Under the pieces are notes generated by a model. That model saw nothing but the letters and a program-made list of their open reading frames with translations. It did not search any database and had not been told where the DNA came from. Source: Turicibacter sp. (lineage in GTDB: Bacteria; Bacillota; Bacilli; MOL361; Turicibacteraceae). Taken from it: 13,526 nt of DNA. Numbering within the stretch: the first letter of the stretch is position 1; each line of letters opens with the position of its first letter. Shown piece by piece: positions 1 through 7,471 of the stretch. The DNA lies in the NCBI GenBank assembly GCA_030531025.1, contig JAUMTV010000083.1, forward strand, positions 1-13,526, in the 5' to 3' direction. The position numbers and the translations under genes are program-made.

Positions 1-50
1 TTCCTCCATTAGTAGGGCTTAAAAGTTTTTACGATATGAAAAACTTATCT
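1..50 (-). repeat. Diverged inverted copy of the IS 3' end
   Basis: Bases 1-20 are the exact reverse complement of 13483-13502, and the match continues with small differences to about base 50. It includes an AAGTTTTT (23-30) / AAAAACTT (39-46) stem equivalent to the hairpin at 13453-13481. Read on the minus strand, the part just before the stem (CTATAG..CCAGATAAG) resembles the last codons and stop of the transposase at the right end. This is probably the 3' remnant of a second, oppositely oriented copy, or a dispersed repeat that travels with the IS. Bases 51-220 hold nothing I recognise apart from a weak AT-rich hairpin (TTAATTTTT 172-180 / AAAAATTAA 189-197). Confidence 0.7.
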
Positions 51-220
51 GGACTATAGGGTGTCTTTATAAATAAAGGATATCAGTATTTTTGTTTGCC
101 ACCTTAGATGTAGAATACTTATCTGTTTATATATAGATAGAAATTTCTCAAGACCTCTATATTTTGAAACTTTAATTTTTCATAATGAAAAAATTAACAT
201 TTTTATATACTCATTATATC

Positions 221-247
221 AAAAAAAGAGAAGGCAATCACCTTCTC
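221..247 (-). terminator. Rho-independent terminator of ribU
   Basis: On the minus strand, GAGAAGG and CCTTCTC form a perfect 7-bp stem (228-234 / 241-247) with a 6-nt loop, followed by seven T (227 down to 221). It lies 23 bases after the ribU stop codon. Confidence 0.9.
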
Positions 248-270
248 CTGAAATTACATCATAATTTATT

Positions 271-915
271 TTATTTTGACACAACTGGTTTTATTTTAGT
301 TGTTTTTATAATCTTTTGAATCGCTTCTAACAAACGAGGTGAAATCAATTCATAAACACCTAATACTAATATTCCTTTAAGTGTATTGAATGGAATATAA
401 GTAAATAAAACAGCTGCACCATAACCTAAATTAAATGGTAACCCTGGAATGAATTGATTTAATGTAACCCAATCTCGAACATCCATAAACGATAGCTCAC
501 CAAAGTAAATTGGAGTAATGAATAAATAATTACAAATCGTTAAGACAGCTGTAAACCCAGGAATTACAATTAAAAGGCGTAGGAATTTACTATTAAATGA
601 TCGTTTAGCAATGAAGTATAAACAAGCAATAGTTGAAGAAGCAATAAATGCAGTAATTGAACCAATATGCATTGGCGTTGCACTCATTCCTAACATAATA
701 TTAACAAGCGATTTAGCTGCAGCCACAATAATAGCTGGAACTAATCCAAAAACCTCTACTGTTAATAAGACGATTAATTCACTTAAATCAAATTTTAAAA
801 ATGGTGCAATTGGATATGGGATTTCAATTAACATTAAAATAGCTCCTAATGCAATGAAAACACCCAAAATAACTAAACTTTTTGTGTTACCGAACAAACT
901 TTTAGAGTTTCTCAT
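271..915 (-). CDS. ribU: RibU, riboflavin-specific S component of an ECF transporter
   Basis: The product is a 214-residue, strongly hydrophobic protein with about six membrane segments. It is the substrate-binding S component of an energy-coupling factor importer, which works with a shared EcfT/EcfA module encoded elsewhere. The first membrane helix, the motif around residues 30-48 (IEIPYP..FLKFDLSEL) and the length fit the RibU family. The ATG at 915 is preceded by a strong GGAGGAG site at proper spacing. The leader carries an FMN riboswitch and a terminator, which fixes the substrate as riboflavin or FMN better than sequence resemblance alone. The gene has its own promoter and terminator and looks monocistronic. 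The identity rests on motif recall plus the riboswitch; the substrate assignment is an inference from that context. Confidence 0.93.
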   Translation of the reverse strand: MRNSKSLFGNTKSLVILGVFIALGAILMLIEIPYPIAPFLKFDLSELIVLLTVEVFGLVPAIIVAAAKSLVNIMLGMSATPMHIGSITAFIASSTIACLYFIAKRSFNSKFLRLLIVIPGFTAVLTICNYLFITPIYFGELSFMDVRDWVTLNQFIPGLPFNLGYGAAVLFTYIPFNTLKGILVLGVYELISPRLLEAIQKIIKTTKIKPVVSK

Positions 916-969
916 ATACTCTCCTCCTAAATTAGATAATTTTTGTAAATCAAAACTTTTGTGAAATGC

Positions 970-1002
970 AAAAAGATCTCACGTAATAAATCTTCGTGAG
1001 AT
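970..1002 (-). terminator. Expression-platform terminator of the FMN riboswitch
   Basis: On the minus strand ATCTCACG (1002-995) pairs with CGTGAGAT (983-976) around an 11-nt loop, followed by C and five T. The 5' arm end plus loop contain a 13-nt segment (984-996) exactly complementary to 1133-1145, the 5' strand of riboswitch stem P1 and its flank. The terminator can therefore form only when P1 holds that strand, which is the FMN-bound state. Confidence 0.85.
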
Positions 1003-1031
1003 ATATCTAAAAAAAGAGTATATCAAAAACG

Positions 1032-1140
1032 AATCTTCTCCCATCCAGACTCTAACTGTCGGCTCTGGAATTTAACCAGATCAACCATACGGCTTGCGGG
1101 CTATACCGCCGGTAGGGACTTTCACCCTGCCTCGAAGATT
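1032..1140 (-). ncRNA. FMN riboswitch (RFN element)
   Basis: Read on the minus strand, the region shows the conserved RFN blocks in order: a GAGGCAGGGTGAAAGTCCC-like start, ACCGGCGGTA, AGCCCGCAAGCC, the GGTTGATCTGGT arm, AGCCGACAGTTAGAGTC and TGGATGGGAGAAG. The closing P1 stem is AATCTTC (5' strand, 1140-1134) with GAAGATT (3' strand, 1038-1032). It binds FMN in the nascent transcript and lowers expression of the downstream gene, here ribU. Together with the terminator at 970-1002 it makes a transcriptional OFF switch. Confidence 0.97.
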
Positions 1141-1167
1141 TATTAAATGAATTCAATTTACAGTGAT

Positions 1168-1196
1168 ATTTTAGCCTCTTAATATCAATTTGTCAA
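1168..1196 (-). promoter_or_regulatory. Vegetative (sigma-A type) promoter for the riboswitch-ribU transcript
   Basis: On the minus strand a perfect -35 box TTGACA (1196-1191), a 17-nt spacer and -10 box TAAAAT (1173-1168) lie between the gntR stop and the riboswitch. The expected start is near 1161, about 20 bases before the P1 stem. This is the best promoter match in the window. Confidence 0.85.
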
Positions 1197-1222
1197 CTAT
1201 AATACAAAAACATTACTTATTA

Positions 1223-1930
1223 TTACCATTTACGTCGAGAATGAATCATAACTTTATAATTTTTAGGATTTGCATATGTTTCGACAAATTCTAAAACTTG
1301 TCCATTCATTAAAATCGAAGTTAATTCAAGGTAAATGAGTGGATCATGCAGTGGTACCTCAAGTAATTCTGAAACATGCTCATCAGCTTTAATAGCCGAT
1401 ACCATCTGTGAACCTGATGCAATTTTAACATTTAGTTCACGATCTAAAAAAGCATAGATAGAACTATGAATCACTGATTCAGGTAATTCCTTCACGACTG
1501 AAAGTGGAATATACGTATGTTCAAGCGTCATTGGTCGATTATCTGCCATACGCAAGCGCAAAAGACTATGCACTCGATCCTTCACTTTAATTTCTAAATG
1601 TTTTGCTAAGCGTTCATCTGCTTGAATAATTTCATAATTCACTACCTTAGTATGAGGTCTCATCCCTTTACTAATAATTTCTGATGTAAATCCAACTAAT
1701 TCTGCAACAGGTTCATGTAGCTTATCATCTGCAACAAATGTTCCGACCTTATCTTTACGATATAACTTTCCCTCTTTAATTAGCTCTTCAATTGCTTTTC
1801 GGGCTGTCATTCGTGAAACATTATATTTGGTTGCTAAATCACGTTCTGACTGAATCATTGCATTCGGAACTAATTGTTTAATTTCTTCTTCAATTAATTG
1901 TTTGACTCTTAAATACACTGGCTGTGACAC
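1223..1930 (-). CDS. GntR-family transcription regulator, HutC/UTRA subfamily
   Basis: This is a 235-residue regulator. Residues 1-70 form the winged-helix DNA-binding domain, with the typical GntR helix-turn-helix (SERDLATKYNVSRMTARKAIEELIKEGKLYRKDKVGTFV, about 28-66). Residues 85-232 match the UTRA effector fold, including LLRLRMADNRPMTLEHTYIP and the late QMVSAIKADEHVSELLEVP stretch. The start is a GTG codon (1930-1928) with AAAGGGAG nine bases upstream. UTRA domains bind small effectors, often sugar phosphates or amino-acid-like ligands, but nothing here reveals the ligand or target genes. Its 5' end lies just after the recX terminator, with no room for a promoter between, so it probably depends on readthrough. 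No paired metabolic genes are adjacent. Confidence 0.9.
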   Translation of the reverse strand: MSQPVYLRVKQLIEEEIKQLVPNAMIQSERDLATKYNVSRMTARKAIEELIKEGKLYRKDKVGTFVADDKLHEPVAELVGFTSEIISKGMRPHTKVVNYEIIQADERLAKHLEIKVKDRVHSLLRLRMADNRPMTLEHTYIPLSVVKELPESVIHSSIYAFLDRELNVKIASGSQMVSAIKADEHVSELLEVPLHDPLIYLELTSILMNGQVLEFVETYANPKNYKVMIHSRRKW

Positions 1931-1956
1931 TTAAAAAAACTCCCTTTGTTTAATTC

Positions 1957-1982
1957 AAAAGGGACTCTATGAGTCCCCTTTT
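1957..1982 (-). terminator. Terminator hairpin between recX and gntR
   Basis: GGGACTC (1961-1967) and GAGTCCC (1971-1977) form a perfect 7-bp stem with a 3-nt loop, extended by A/T pairs. On the minus strand it is followed by TTTTGAATT, a short T tract. It lies just after the recX stop and 27 bases before the gntR start, so it could act as a leaky terminator or attenuator. Confidence 0.75.
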
Positions 1983-1988
1983 CATATT

Positions 1989-2816
1989 TTAATCTTCTAT
2001 TTCTTCATCTAATCGCTCATATACTGTAGAAATATCATTATAATCAAATCCTTTTCTCATTAAAGATTGAACAACTTTTACCTTTTTTTCATATCCCGAA
2101 AGACGATGATGTTTGCGATAAAGTTTTTCTACCTCTTTAACTAAAATCGGATTTTCCTCTTCATCCTCAACAAGTACGATACTATTAACTGCTTTCTCAA
2201 TGACTGAGCGGCTAAATCCTTTTGTCATTAAATGTTGAGAGACTTTCTGTTTAATAAAATGAGGACCGTACTTTCTATTTGTTCGAACAAGCTGATTTGC
2301 AATTTTAATTGCATGCTCAACTTGTTCTTCTTCTTCATAAACATTTAAATACTGGTTAATTAAATGCTCAGCTATTCCTTTTTGTAATAATTCTTGCTTA
2401 ATTTTATTAGGACCTTTTTTCCCCATAATCGCCTGATGATTAATATAAGAGATCGTATACTGTTCATCGTTTAATAAGCCAACATCAACTAAACGCTTTA
2501 ATACCTCTTGAACGATATCTGTCTCATACTCTCTTGCCTCTAGCTTCTTATAAACCTGAGCCGTTGTATAAGATTTTCGAGATAACAAATTTAAGGCGTA
2601 TTGATAGGCTCGACCTAAATCAAGCTTTCCATTTAACTCAGTTACTTGTGATTCATCCAATTCTTTTCCAGCCACTAAACGAAATTTTAAGACTAACTCT
2701 TCATGAACTGGCAATAAAAGGACTTGCTCATTAGGAGTTTGAATTGCTACCTCATAATCTTGAGCTTTTAAATGCGTTAACTTTAAGACTTTATAACTGT
2801 TGTTTGTAGTATTCAT
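1989..2816 (-). CDS. recX: RecX, regulator of RecA
   Basis: The 275-residue protein has the RecX family three-helix repeats. The core motif runs from about residue 70 to 150: ALNLLSRKSYTTAQVYKKL, VLKRLVDVGLLNDEQY, GKKGPNKIKQELLQKGI. Two further repeats follow (RKYGPHFIKQKVSQHLMTKGFS and VVQSLMRKGFDYNDI). Length matches Bacillus-type RecX, which is longer than the proteobacterial form. RecX binds RecA filaments in the cytoplasm and modulates recombination and SOS induction. The ATG (2816-2814) lies 26 bases inside the 3' end of the upstream glucosyltransferase gene and lacks a strong Shine-Dalgarno site, which suggests translational coupling. A terminator follows directly. Confidence 0.92.
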   Translation of the reverse strand: MNTTNNSYKVLKLTHLKAQDYEVAIQTPNEQVLLLPVHEELVLKFRLVAGKELDESQVTELNGKLDLGRAYQYALNLLSRKSYTTAQVYKKLEAREYETDIVQEVLKRLVDVGLLNDEQYTISYINHQAIMGKKGPNKIKQELLQKGIAEHLINQYLNVYEEEEQVEHAIKIANQLVRTNRKYGPHFIKQKVSQHLMTKGFSRSVIEKAVNSIVLVEDEEENPILVKEVEKLYRKHHRLSGYEKKVKVVQSLMRKGFDYNDISTVYERLDEEIED

Positions 2817-3933
2817 CGCTATCTTTTAGCACATCCTCAACGATTGCTTTAGCTGAGTATGGACGAGATAATTGTTTAATATTATCTTTCATCTCATCTA
2901 ACAATCCATCTTCATTTAAAATAATTAAAACATGATAAATTAATTCTGATTCGCTTGAAACAATAACTGCTGCATTTTTATCAGAGAAATATTTTGCATT
3001 CTCAAGCTCTTGTCCATAAACTGGATTATATAAAATAACTGGAACACCTTTAACAGCAGCTTCTGTTAATGAAATTCCACCTGGCTTTGTTACCATTAAA
3101 TCCGCAATCTCTAATAATTCATGCATTTCTTTGCAATATCCTAAAACTTTTAAATTACTGAACTCTTTCGTTAATTCAATCGTTTGATCATATAACTTTG
3201 TATTGTTACCACAAACGACAACGACTTGAATTTCTGGCTGTGAAGCTAAACGCTCAGCAATTTCATCTACATGTGAAACAACTCCATGCGTTCCAGCTGC
3301 TACTAATACAGTACGTTTAGTCGGGTCTAAATCATACTTTTTATATAAGTCTTGGCGATTTAACTCTTTATAAAATTTCCCATGAATCGGAATTCCAGTT
3401 AGCATAAACTGATTTTGCATCAATCCGTTAGCTACTCCCCAAGCAACCATACGATTATTAGCGACATAATGTCGACGAGCACCTTTATATAACCATAAAC
3501 CACTTGCATAATAGTCGGTAATGACTGTATATATTGGAATTTTAAATCCTTTTTCTTCTAACGTATATAACGATGTCACAGGGAAGACACTGATAATGGC
3601 ATCTGGTTCAAATGAACGAATTTTATTACGTAATGAACGAATACCAAACTCTAAATATGGTTTTAAAATTTTCGCATGAAATGAATCATGAATTGCATAA
3701 TTTGAACCATAATATAGCATACGATAAACATCTTTACCAATCGGTTTATATGTTTTTAAATATGCCTTTTGTAATGTTTTAGACAAGGTCGGAAATTCTT
3801 CAGAATATAAATCGTATTCCTCAACAATTACATTATCATGTTTCAAAAATTCCTCCGTTAATGAACTAGAAACTTGTAGATGTCCACTACCAAAAGGAGC
3901 TGTTAATATTAATACCTTTTTTGAATTATTCAT
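2791..3933 (-). CDS. ugtP: Diacylglycerol glucosyltransferase (UgtP / MGDG-synthase-like, GT28)
   Basis: This 380-residue GT-B enzyme has an N-terminal acceptor half that starts with the glycine-rich VLILTAPFGSGHLQ motif (7-20). The MGDG-synthase-type region around 40-120 follows. The donor-binding half contains VLVAAGTHG (209-217), the TKPGG loop (282-286) and GQELEN (307-312), which contact the nucleotide sugar. Family members move glucose or galactose from a UDP-sugar to diacylglycerol at the inner face of the membrane. This makes glycolipid and, in many Bacillota, the lipoteichoic acid anchor. The length equals that of B. subtilis UgtP. The start ATG has AGGAGAGG upstream. It heads a two-gene unit with recX, whose start overlaps its 3' end. 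The exact sugar and the number of residues added cannot be told from sequence. Confidence 0.85.
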   Translation of the reverse strand: MNNSKKVLILTAPFGSGHLQVSSSLTEEFLKHDNVIVEEYDLYSEEFPTLSKTLQKAYLKTYKPIGKDVYRMLYYGSNYAIHDSFHAKILKPYLEFGIRSLRNKIRSFEPDAIISVFPVTSLYTLEEKGFKIPIYTVITDYYASGLWLYKGARRHYVANNRMVAWGVANGLMQNQFMLTGIPIHGKFYKELNRQDLYKKYDLDPTKRTVLVAAGTHGVVSHVDEIAERLASQPEIQVVVVCGNNTKLYDQTIELTKEFSNLKVLGYCKEMHELLEIADLMVTKPGGISLTEAAVKGVPVILYNPVYGQELENAKYFSDKNAAVIVSSESELIYHVLIILNEDGLLDEMKDNIKQLSRPYSAKAIVEDVLKDSDEYYKQQL

Positions 3934-4106
3934 TATTTCCTCTCCTTTTTAATAAACTGCTATTACTATAAAATGTTAAAATTCTAAACAATATGATAAC
4001 ATAAAATATATTTTCTATCTATTATTATTAAGTATTATTAAGATTCATCTTAAAAAACATAAATCAATCGCTATATGTTCAGTTTATCCAAATATGATTT
4101 TTCTTA

Positions 4107-4137
4107 TGTTAATTTTTTCTACATATAAAAATTAACA
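4107..4137. repeat. AT-rich perfect inverted repeat in the ugtP upstream region
   Basis: TGTTAATTTTT (4107-4117) and AAAAATTAACA (4127-4137) are perfect 11-bp complements with a 9-nt loop, in the 286-bp gene-free stretch 3934-4219. On the plus strand a T-rich run follows. A similar weaker hairpin with the same AAAAATTAACAT right arm lies at 172-200. It could be an operator, a leader hairpin of the ugtP transcript or a chance AT palindrome. I found no convincing -35/-10 pair for ugtP in this stretch. Confidence 0.4.
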
Positions 4138-4191
4138 TCTATTTTTTTGTCTCCTACGAATAGAAAAATTGAAGGGACTTATTATTAAACT

Positions 4192-4227
4192 AAAAGTAAA
4201 AGAGTGGCTAGCCACTCTTTTACTTTT
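4192..4227 (-). terminator. Terminator overlapping the amidase stop codon
   Basis: A perfect 17-bp inverted repeat (4192-4208 / 4211-4227) is centred on GTGGCTAGCCAC. Its upstream arm on the minus strand contains the last codons and the TAA of the amidase gene (4222-4220). The outer A/T pairs supply the T tract. The palindrome is symmetrical, but no plus-strand gene ends here. Confidence 0.8.
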
Positions 4228-6112
4228 TATAAGCAATTCCTAAATACTCTACAGTTGCTTGAACAACTGCTTCACCCCACGCTTGCCAATCATTAATCCA
4301 TTCATTATAGTCATTGTTATTATCTAAATAAGCATATTCAATTAAAAGAGTCTCTGCTCCATAATTAGGGATCTCTGTATAATTTTCATTATACTCAATT
4401 AAAGCAGAAGACTGTGAAATCTTTCCGCCTGTTTCACGAATAATATATAAATAATCCATATAATCATTTTTACATCCAAAGTCTATATCATAACTTGTTC
4501 CTGTACATAAATAATATTTCTTATATGAACCTTCCGAGACTCTAAACTCACTTTTTTCCGAATCACGAGCACCTTGTCCCGCTTCTATTAAAGCTTTTGC
4601 AACTCTAGAAGCCCAGTCATTATTCGCTGCAACAGAACTATAAACTTCAAATCCTTCTAAAGAACCATCAAACGAATTCAAGTGATTAGATAACATATAC
4701 TTCGTTTGATAACGATATACTTGTTCAACGCGTCCCTCATCAAAAAATGATGACTTTCCATAATCAAAATTACCTGGGCCCGCTGGATCAACATCCTCAG
4801 TACGAGTTAACTTCACTTTTAACCCATGGTCCTCTAAGCGCCCAGCAATATATTTTGATATTTTTAGTGCTTCTTCTGCTTCCGTTAAATCTTTAGCAAC
4901 AGTTCCACCATCCAAACCACCATGTCCAGGGTCAATCAGTATATCATAAACATTATCAGGTAGATAATCTACTTTTTCAACTTTAAGCGATAACTGGCCA
5001 TTTTTTGATTGAAGAGTAATTTGGTTAGCTTTTCCGTCCCTCATGACAGTATACCACGTATCACTTAAAGGCTCAGATACATAGACTGGAAGTTGATTGA
5101 ATTTTATAAAATATTGTCCTTCAGATAAATCTGCCAAATTAATACCTGAATGATCTTGTGAATGATAAGGTTCATCTTTAATGACACGACCCGATAAATC
5201 AGTTAATTGATACGTTGCATTCTCATCATTTGAACTTAAATTAATATAAAGCGATTCTGCATAAAAATCATGACTTTTATAATCATAATGCTCGATATTA
5301 TCATTAACAAGTAATATATTATTTTTTTCAAATACAAGACGATATGGTTCAACATTAACTTCGTCAATTTGTAAATCCATATCTTTAACCGGTGTTAATA
5401 ATGTAATATCTTTCACTAATGTTTTCATTTTGATTGAAATTGTTGGACTTTCTTTAAATACATCTAATGGAATAGAGACTTTTTGCTTAATTTTTTCTGT
5501 ATCTTGTTCTATAATCTCTATTTTTCCTTCAGAATTAATGTGATTAACCATATCAATTCCTTCATATGAAATTGACTTTAAATTAAATGGAATCTCTGTT
5601 TTTTTTTGAATAATATGTTCAAAAGATAAAATATTATCTTGAATTTTCAAATTAGAAACAGATTGGTCTAGAACCTCATTATCTTGAAAAGTCTGTATTA
5701 CTTTCTTAAGTTTACGTGAAAAAACCAGTCCTTTTTTCTTAGCCTTAAAAGTAACATCATACATCTGATCTGGTTCTGTCAATTCAATTTCAAATCGTGT
5801 TAAACCTGGATCTAATATATACTCCTTCCCATTCACGGTAATTTGAATATTTTTATAATCCTTAACTTCTAATGGCTCCCAAGAAAGTAATACACGATAT
5901 AAACTCTCACCTTCAGCAGGATTTAAATCATCCGTCATACCAATCATTATATCTACTCTATCTGTCAGTAATGCCTTAATCCCGAATCCTGCTCCGAAGA
6001 GAATAACTAAACAGCAAAGAATAAAGACGGTAAATCGTATTTTATTAATTCTGATTCGTTTTCTACGTTGATATGGACGATAATTATAACCTCTATTACT
6101 ATATCTCTTCAT
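4220..6112 (-). CDS. Membrane-anchored N-acetylmuramoyl-L-alanine amidase (Amidase_3)
   Basis: I chose the ATG at 6112 (630 residues); a GTG at 6121 is in frame but has worse ribosome-site spacing. After a basic tail (KRYSNRGYNYRPYQRRKRIRINK) comes one membrane helix (about 26-50), so the rest lies outside the cell. Residues 55-385 form a beta-rich region in several Ig-like-sized blocks that I cannot assign. The C-terminal ~235 residues are an Amidase_3 domain with all expected zinc and catalytic residues: H in IDPGHGG, E in DLTEAEEAL, H in LSNHLNS, and E in LLIEYAYLDN. The enzyme should cut the amide bond between N-acetylmuramic acid and the stem peptide. SH3, LysM or SPOR wall-binding modules are not visible. 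It has its own terminator. Upstream, TTTGTA-17-TATAGA overlapping the neighbour's stop is a weak promoter candidate. Confidence 0.9.
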   Translation of the reverse strand: MKRYSNRGYNYRPYQRRKRIRINKIRFTVFILCCLVILFGAGFGIKALLTDRVDIMIGMTDDLNPAEGESLYRVLLSWEPLEVKDYKNIQITVNGKEYILDPGLTRFEIELTEPDQMYDVTFKAKKKGLVFSRKLKKVIQTFQDNEVLDQSVSNLKIQDNILSFEHIIQKKTEIPFNLKSISYEGIDMVNHINSEGKIEIIEQDTEKIKQKVSIPLDVFKESPTISIKMKTLVKDITLLTPVKDMDLQIDEVNVEPYRLVFEKNNILLVNDNIEHYDYKSHDFYAESLYINLSSNDENATYQLTDLSGRVIKDEPYHSQDHSGINLADLSEGQYFIKFNQLPVYVSEPLSDTWYTVMRDGKANQITLQSKNGQLSLKVEKVDYLPDNVYDILIDPGHGGLDGGTVAKDLTEAEEALKISKYIAGRLEDHGLKVKLTRTEDVDPAGPGNFDYGKSSFFDEGRVEQVYRYQTKYMLSNHLNSFDGSLEGFEVYSSVAANNDWASRVAKALIEAGQGARDSEKSEFRVSEGSYKKYYLCTGTSYDIDFGCKNDYMDYLYIIRETGGKISQSSALIEYNENYTEIPNYGAETLLIEYAYLDNNNDYNEWINDWQAWGEAVVQATVEYLGIAYKK

Positions 6113-6226
6113 TGCTACCACTCTTTCAAATTAGCATTGTTTTCTAGCTTTCAAGAATTTTTCCTATAAATCCCTAGCTTTGAATCTGACAGTATTTTAT
6201 CATATCTATACAGGTAATTTACTATT

Positions 6227-7387
6227 TTACAAACTTTTTCTAAAATTTTGTATACGTTGAACCCCTTCTTGTAAAACTTCAAAATCACAGCAATAAGACA
6301 ATCGCACATATCCTGAATCCGTTTGTTCAAATGCTACACTTGGTACAACTGCTACATGTTGCTCTTTTAATAATTCAAGTGCAAATTCATATGAGTCTAG
6401 CCCATAGTTACTTACATCTAAATACAAATAAAAAGCTCCTTCAGGTTTTACAACCTGATTAAAATATGGTTTTAACTGGTCATAAACATAGTTACGATTA
6501 TGCTGATATAAACCATGAATATTAGTTGTTAATTCCGGATGCTTCAACGCTTCTAATGCTGCATATTGTGAAATCGTTGAGGCAGACGCAACAAAGTTTT
6601 GATGAACAACTGCGATTGTTGGCATATATTCTTTTGGCCCTAAAACATATCCAATTCGCCATCCTGTCATTGCAAATGATTTAGAAACTCCATTTAAAAT
6701 AAACATTCGATTTCTTAAATCTTTATAATCTGATAGTGATGGACACTCAATTCCATCAAATACAATTTCACGATAAATCTCATCTGAAATCACAAAGATT
6801 GGATGATCCTTAATACACTCATAAATAACTTGATTCTCTTCTTTTGAAAAAACTTTTCCAGTTGGATTACATGGTGAGTTTACTAAAATTGCTTTTGTTT
6901 TAGGTGTAATTAACTTAATTAATTCTTCTTTAATAACTCTCATATCATTTGCAATCATATCGTATATGATGACTTTTCCGCCGTACATTTCAATATTACT
7001 GTTATATAAAGAGAAGGCTGGTGAAAAAATAATGACTTCATCATCTTCTTCTAAAATAGTTTTTAAAACAGCACTAATCGACTCAGAGACACCTGTTGTG
7101 ATGATAATCTCACTGTTTACATCATACACTTGATTATAGTGCTCTTTACAATATTGAATAATTGCTTCTCTAAATTCCATAACTCCATAATGATTGGAAT
7201 AACCAATATGGTTTTGCATCATACGTTGATTTAAAGAGTCCTTAATGACTTCATAAGTATGATGTGCAATATGTGGCTCTCCTAATGTGAAATCAATTAC
7301 ATTTTCGTATGTATCTGCTAATGCTTTCATTTGACGGATGATCGATGGTTTTACTAAACCTGTTTTCTCATTAATTTTGATTTTCAT
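6227..7387 (-). CDS. PLP-dependent aminotransferase, class I/II (aspartate/PatA-like)
   Basis: The 386-residue protein is full length for fold-type I aminotransferases. Visible landmarks are the N-terminal FTLGEPH (33-39) and NSPCNPTG (170-177, cofactor-contacting Asn174). SDEIYREI (201-208) carries Asp202, which pairs with the pyridine nitrogen, and SKSFAMTGWRIGY (235-247) carries Schiff-base Lys236. YVRLSYCC near the C-terminus holds the carboxylate-binding Arg. It exchanges an amino group between an amino acid and a 2-oxo acid in the cytoplasm. The subgroup resembles AspB/PatA/DapL-type enzymes, so aspartate, N-acetyl-diaminopimelate or aromatic substrates are all possible. GGGAGAA precedes the ATG. 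The gene lies between the kinase operon terminator and the amidase, apparently as its own unit. Confidence 0.9.
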   Translation of the reverse strand: MKIKINEKTGLVKPSIIRQMKALADTYENVIDFTLGEPHIAHHTYEVIKDSLNQRMMQNHIGYSNHYGVMEFREAIIQYCKEHYNQVYDVNSEIIITTGVSESISAVLKTILEEDDEVIIFSPAFSLYNSNIEMYGGKVIIYDMIANDMRVIKEELIKLITPKTKAILVNSPCNPTGKVFSKEENQVIYECIKDHPIFVISDEIYREIVFDGIECPSLSDYKDLRNRMFILNGVSKSFAMTGWRIGYVLGPKEYMPTIAVVHQNFVASASTISQYAALEALKHPELTTNIHGLYQHNRNYVYDQLKPYFNQVVKPEGAFYLYLDVSNYGLDSYEFALELLKEQHVAVVPSVAFEQTDSGYVRLSYCCDFEVLQEGVQRIQNFRKSL

Positions 7388-7426
7388 ATGATTCTCCCTT
7401 TTTTTCTCACGTTATATTTAGTTAAC

Positions 7427-7455
7427 AAAATAGTCATTTGATCAGCAAATGACTA
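7427..7455 (-). terminator. Terminator of the two-component operon
   Basis: TAGTCATTTG (7431-7440) and CAAATGACTA (7446-7455) form a perfect 10-bp stem with a 5-nt loop. On the minus strand TTTTGTTAAC follows. It lies between the kinase stop and the aminotransferase start. Confidence 0.8.
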
Positions 7456-7471
7456 CTTTATTTTCCCCTAG

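Noticed and set aside
611..964. Plus-strand open frame opposite ribU
   Set aside because: It is fully antisense to a clear RibU gene, has no ribosome site, and its translation shows no family features.
2534..2734. Plus-strand open frame opposite recX
   Set aside because: Antisense to well-supported RecX repeats and lacking a ribosome binding site.
6122..6226. Direct repeat TAGCTTTSAA upstream of the amidase as an operator
   Set aside because: Two 8-10 base matches in a short AT-rich gap are weak evidence and have no symmetry or promoter context.
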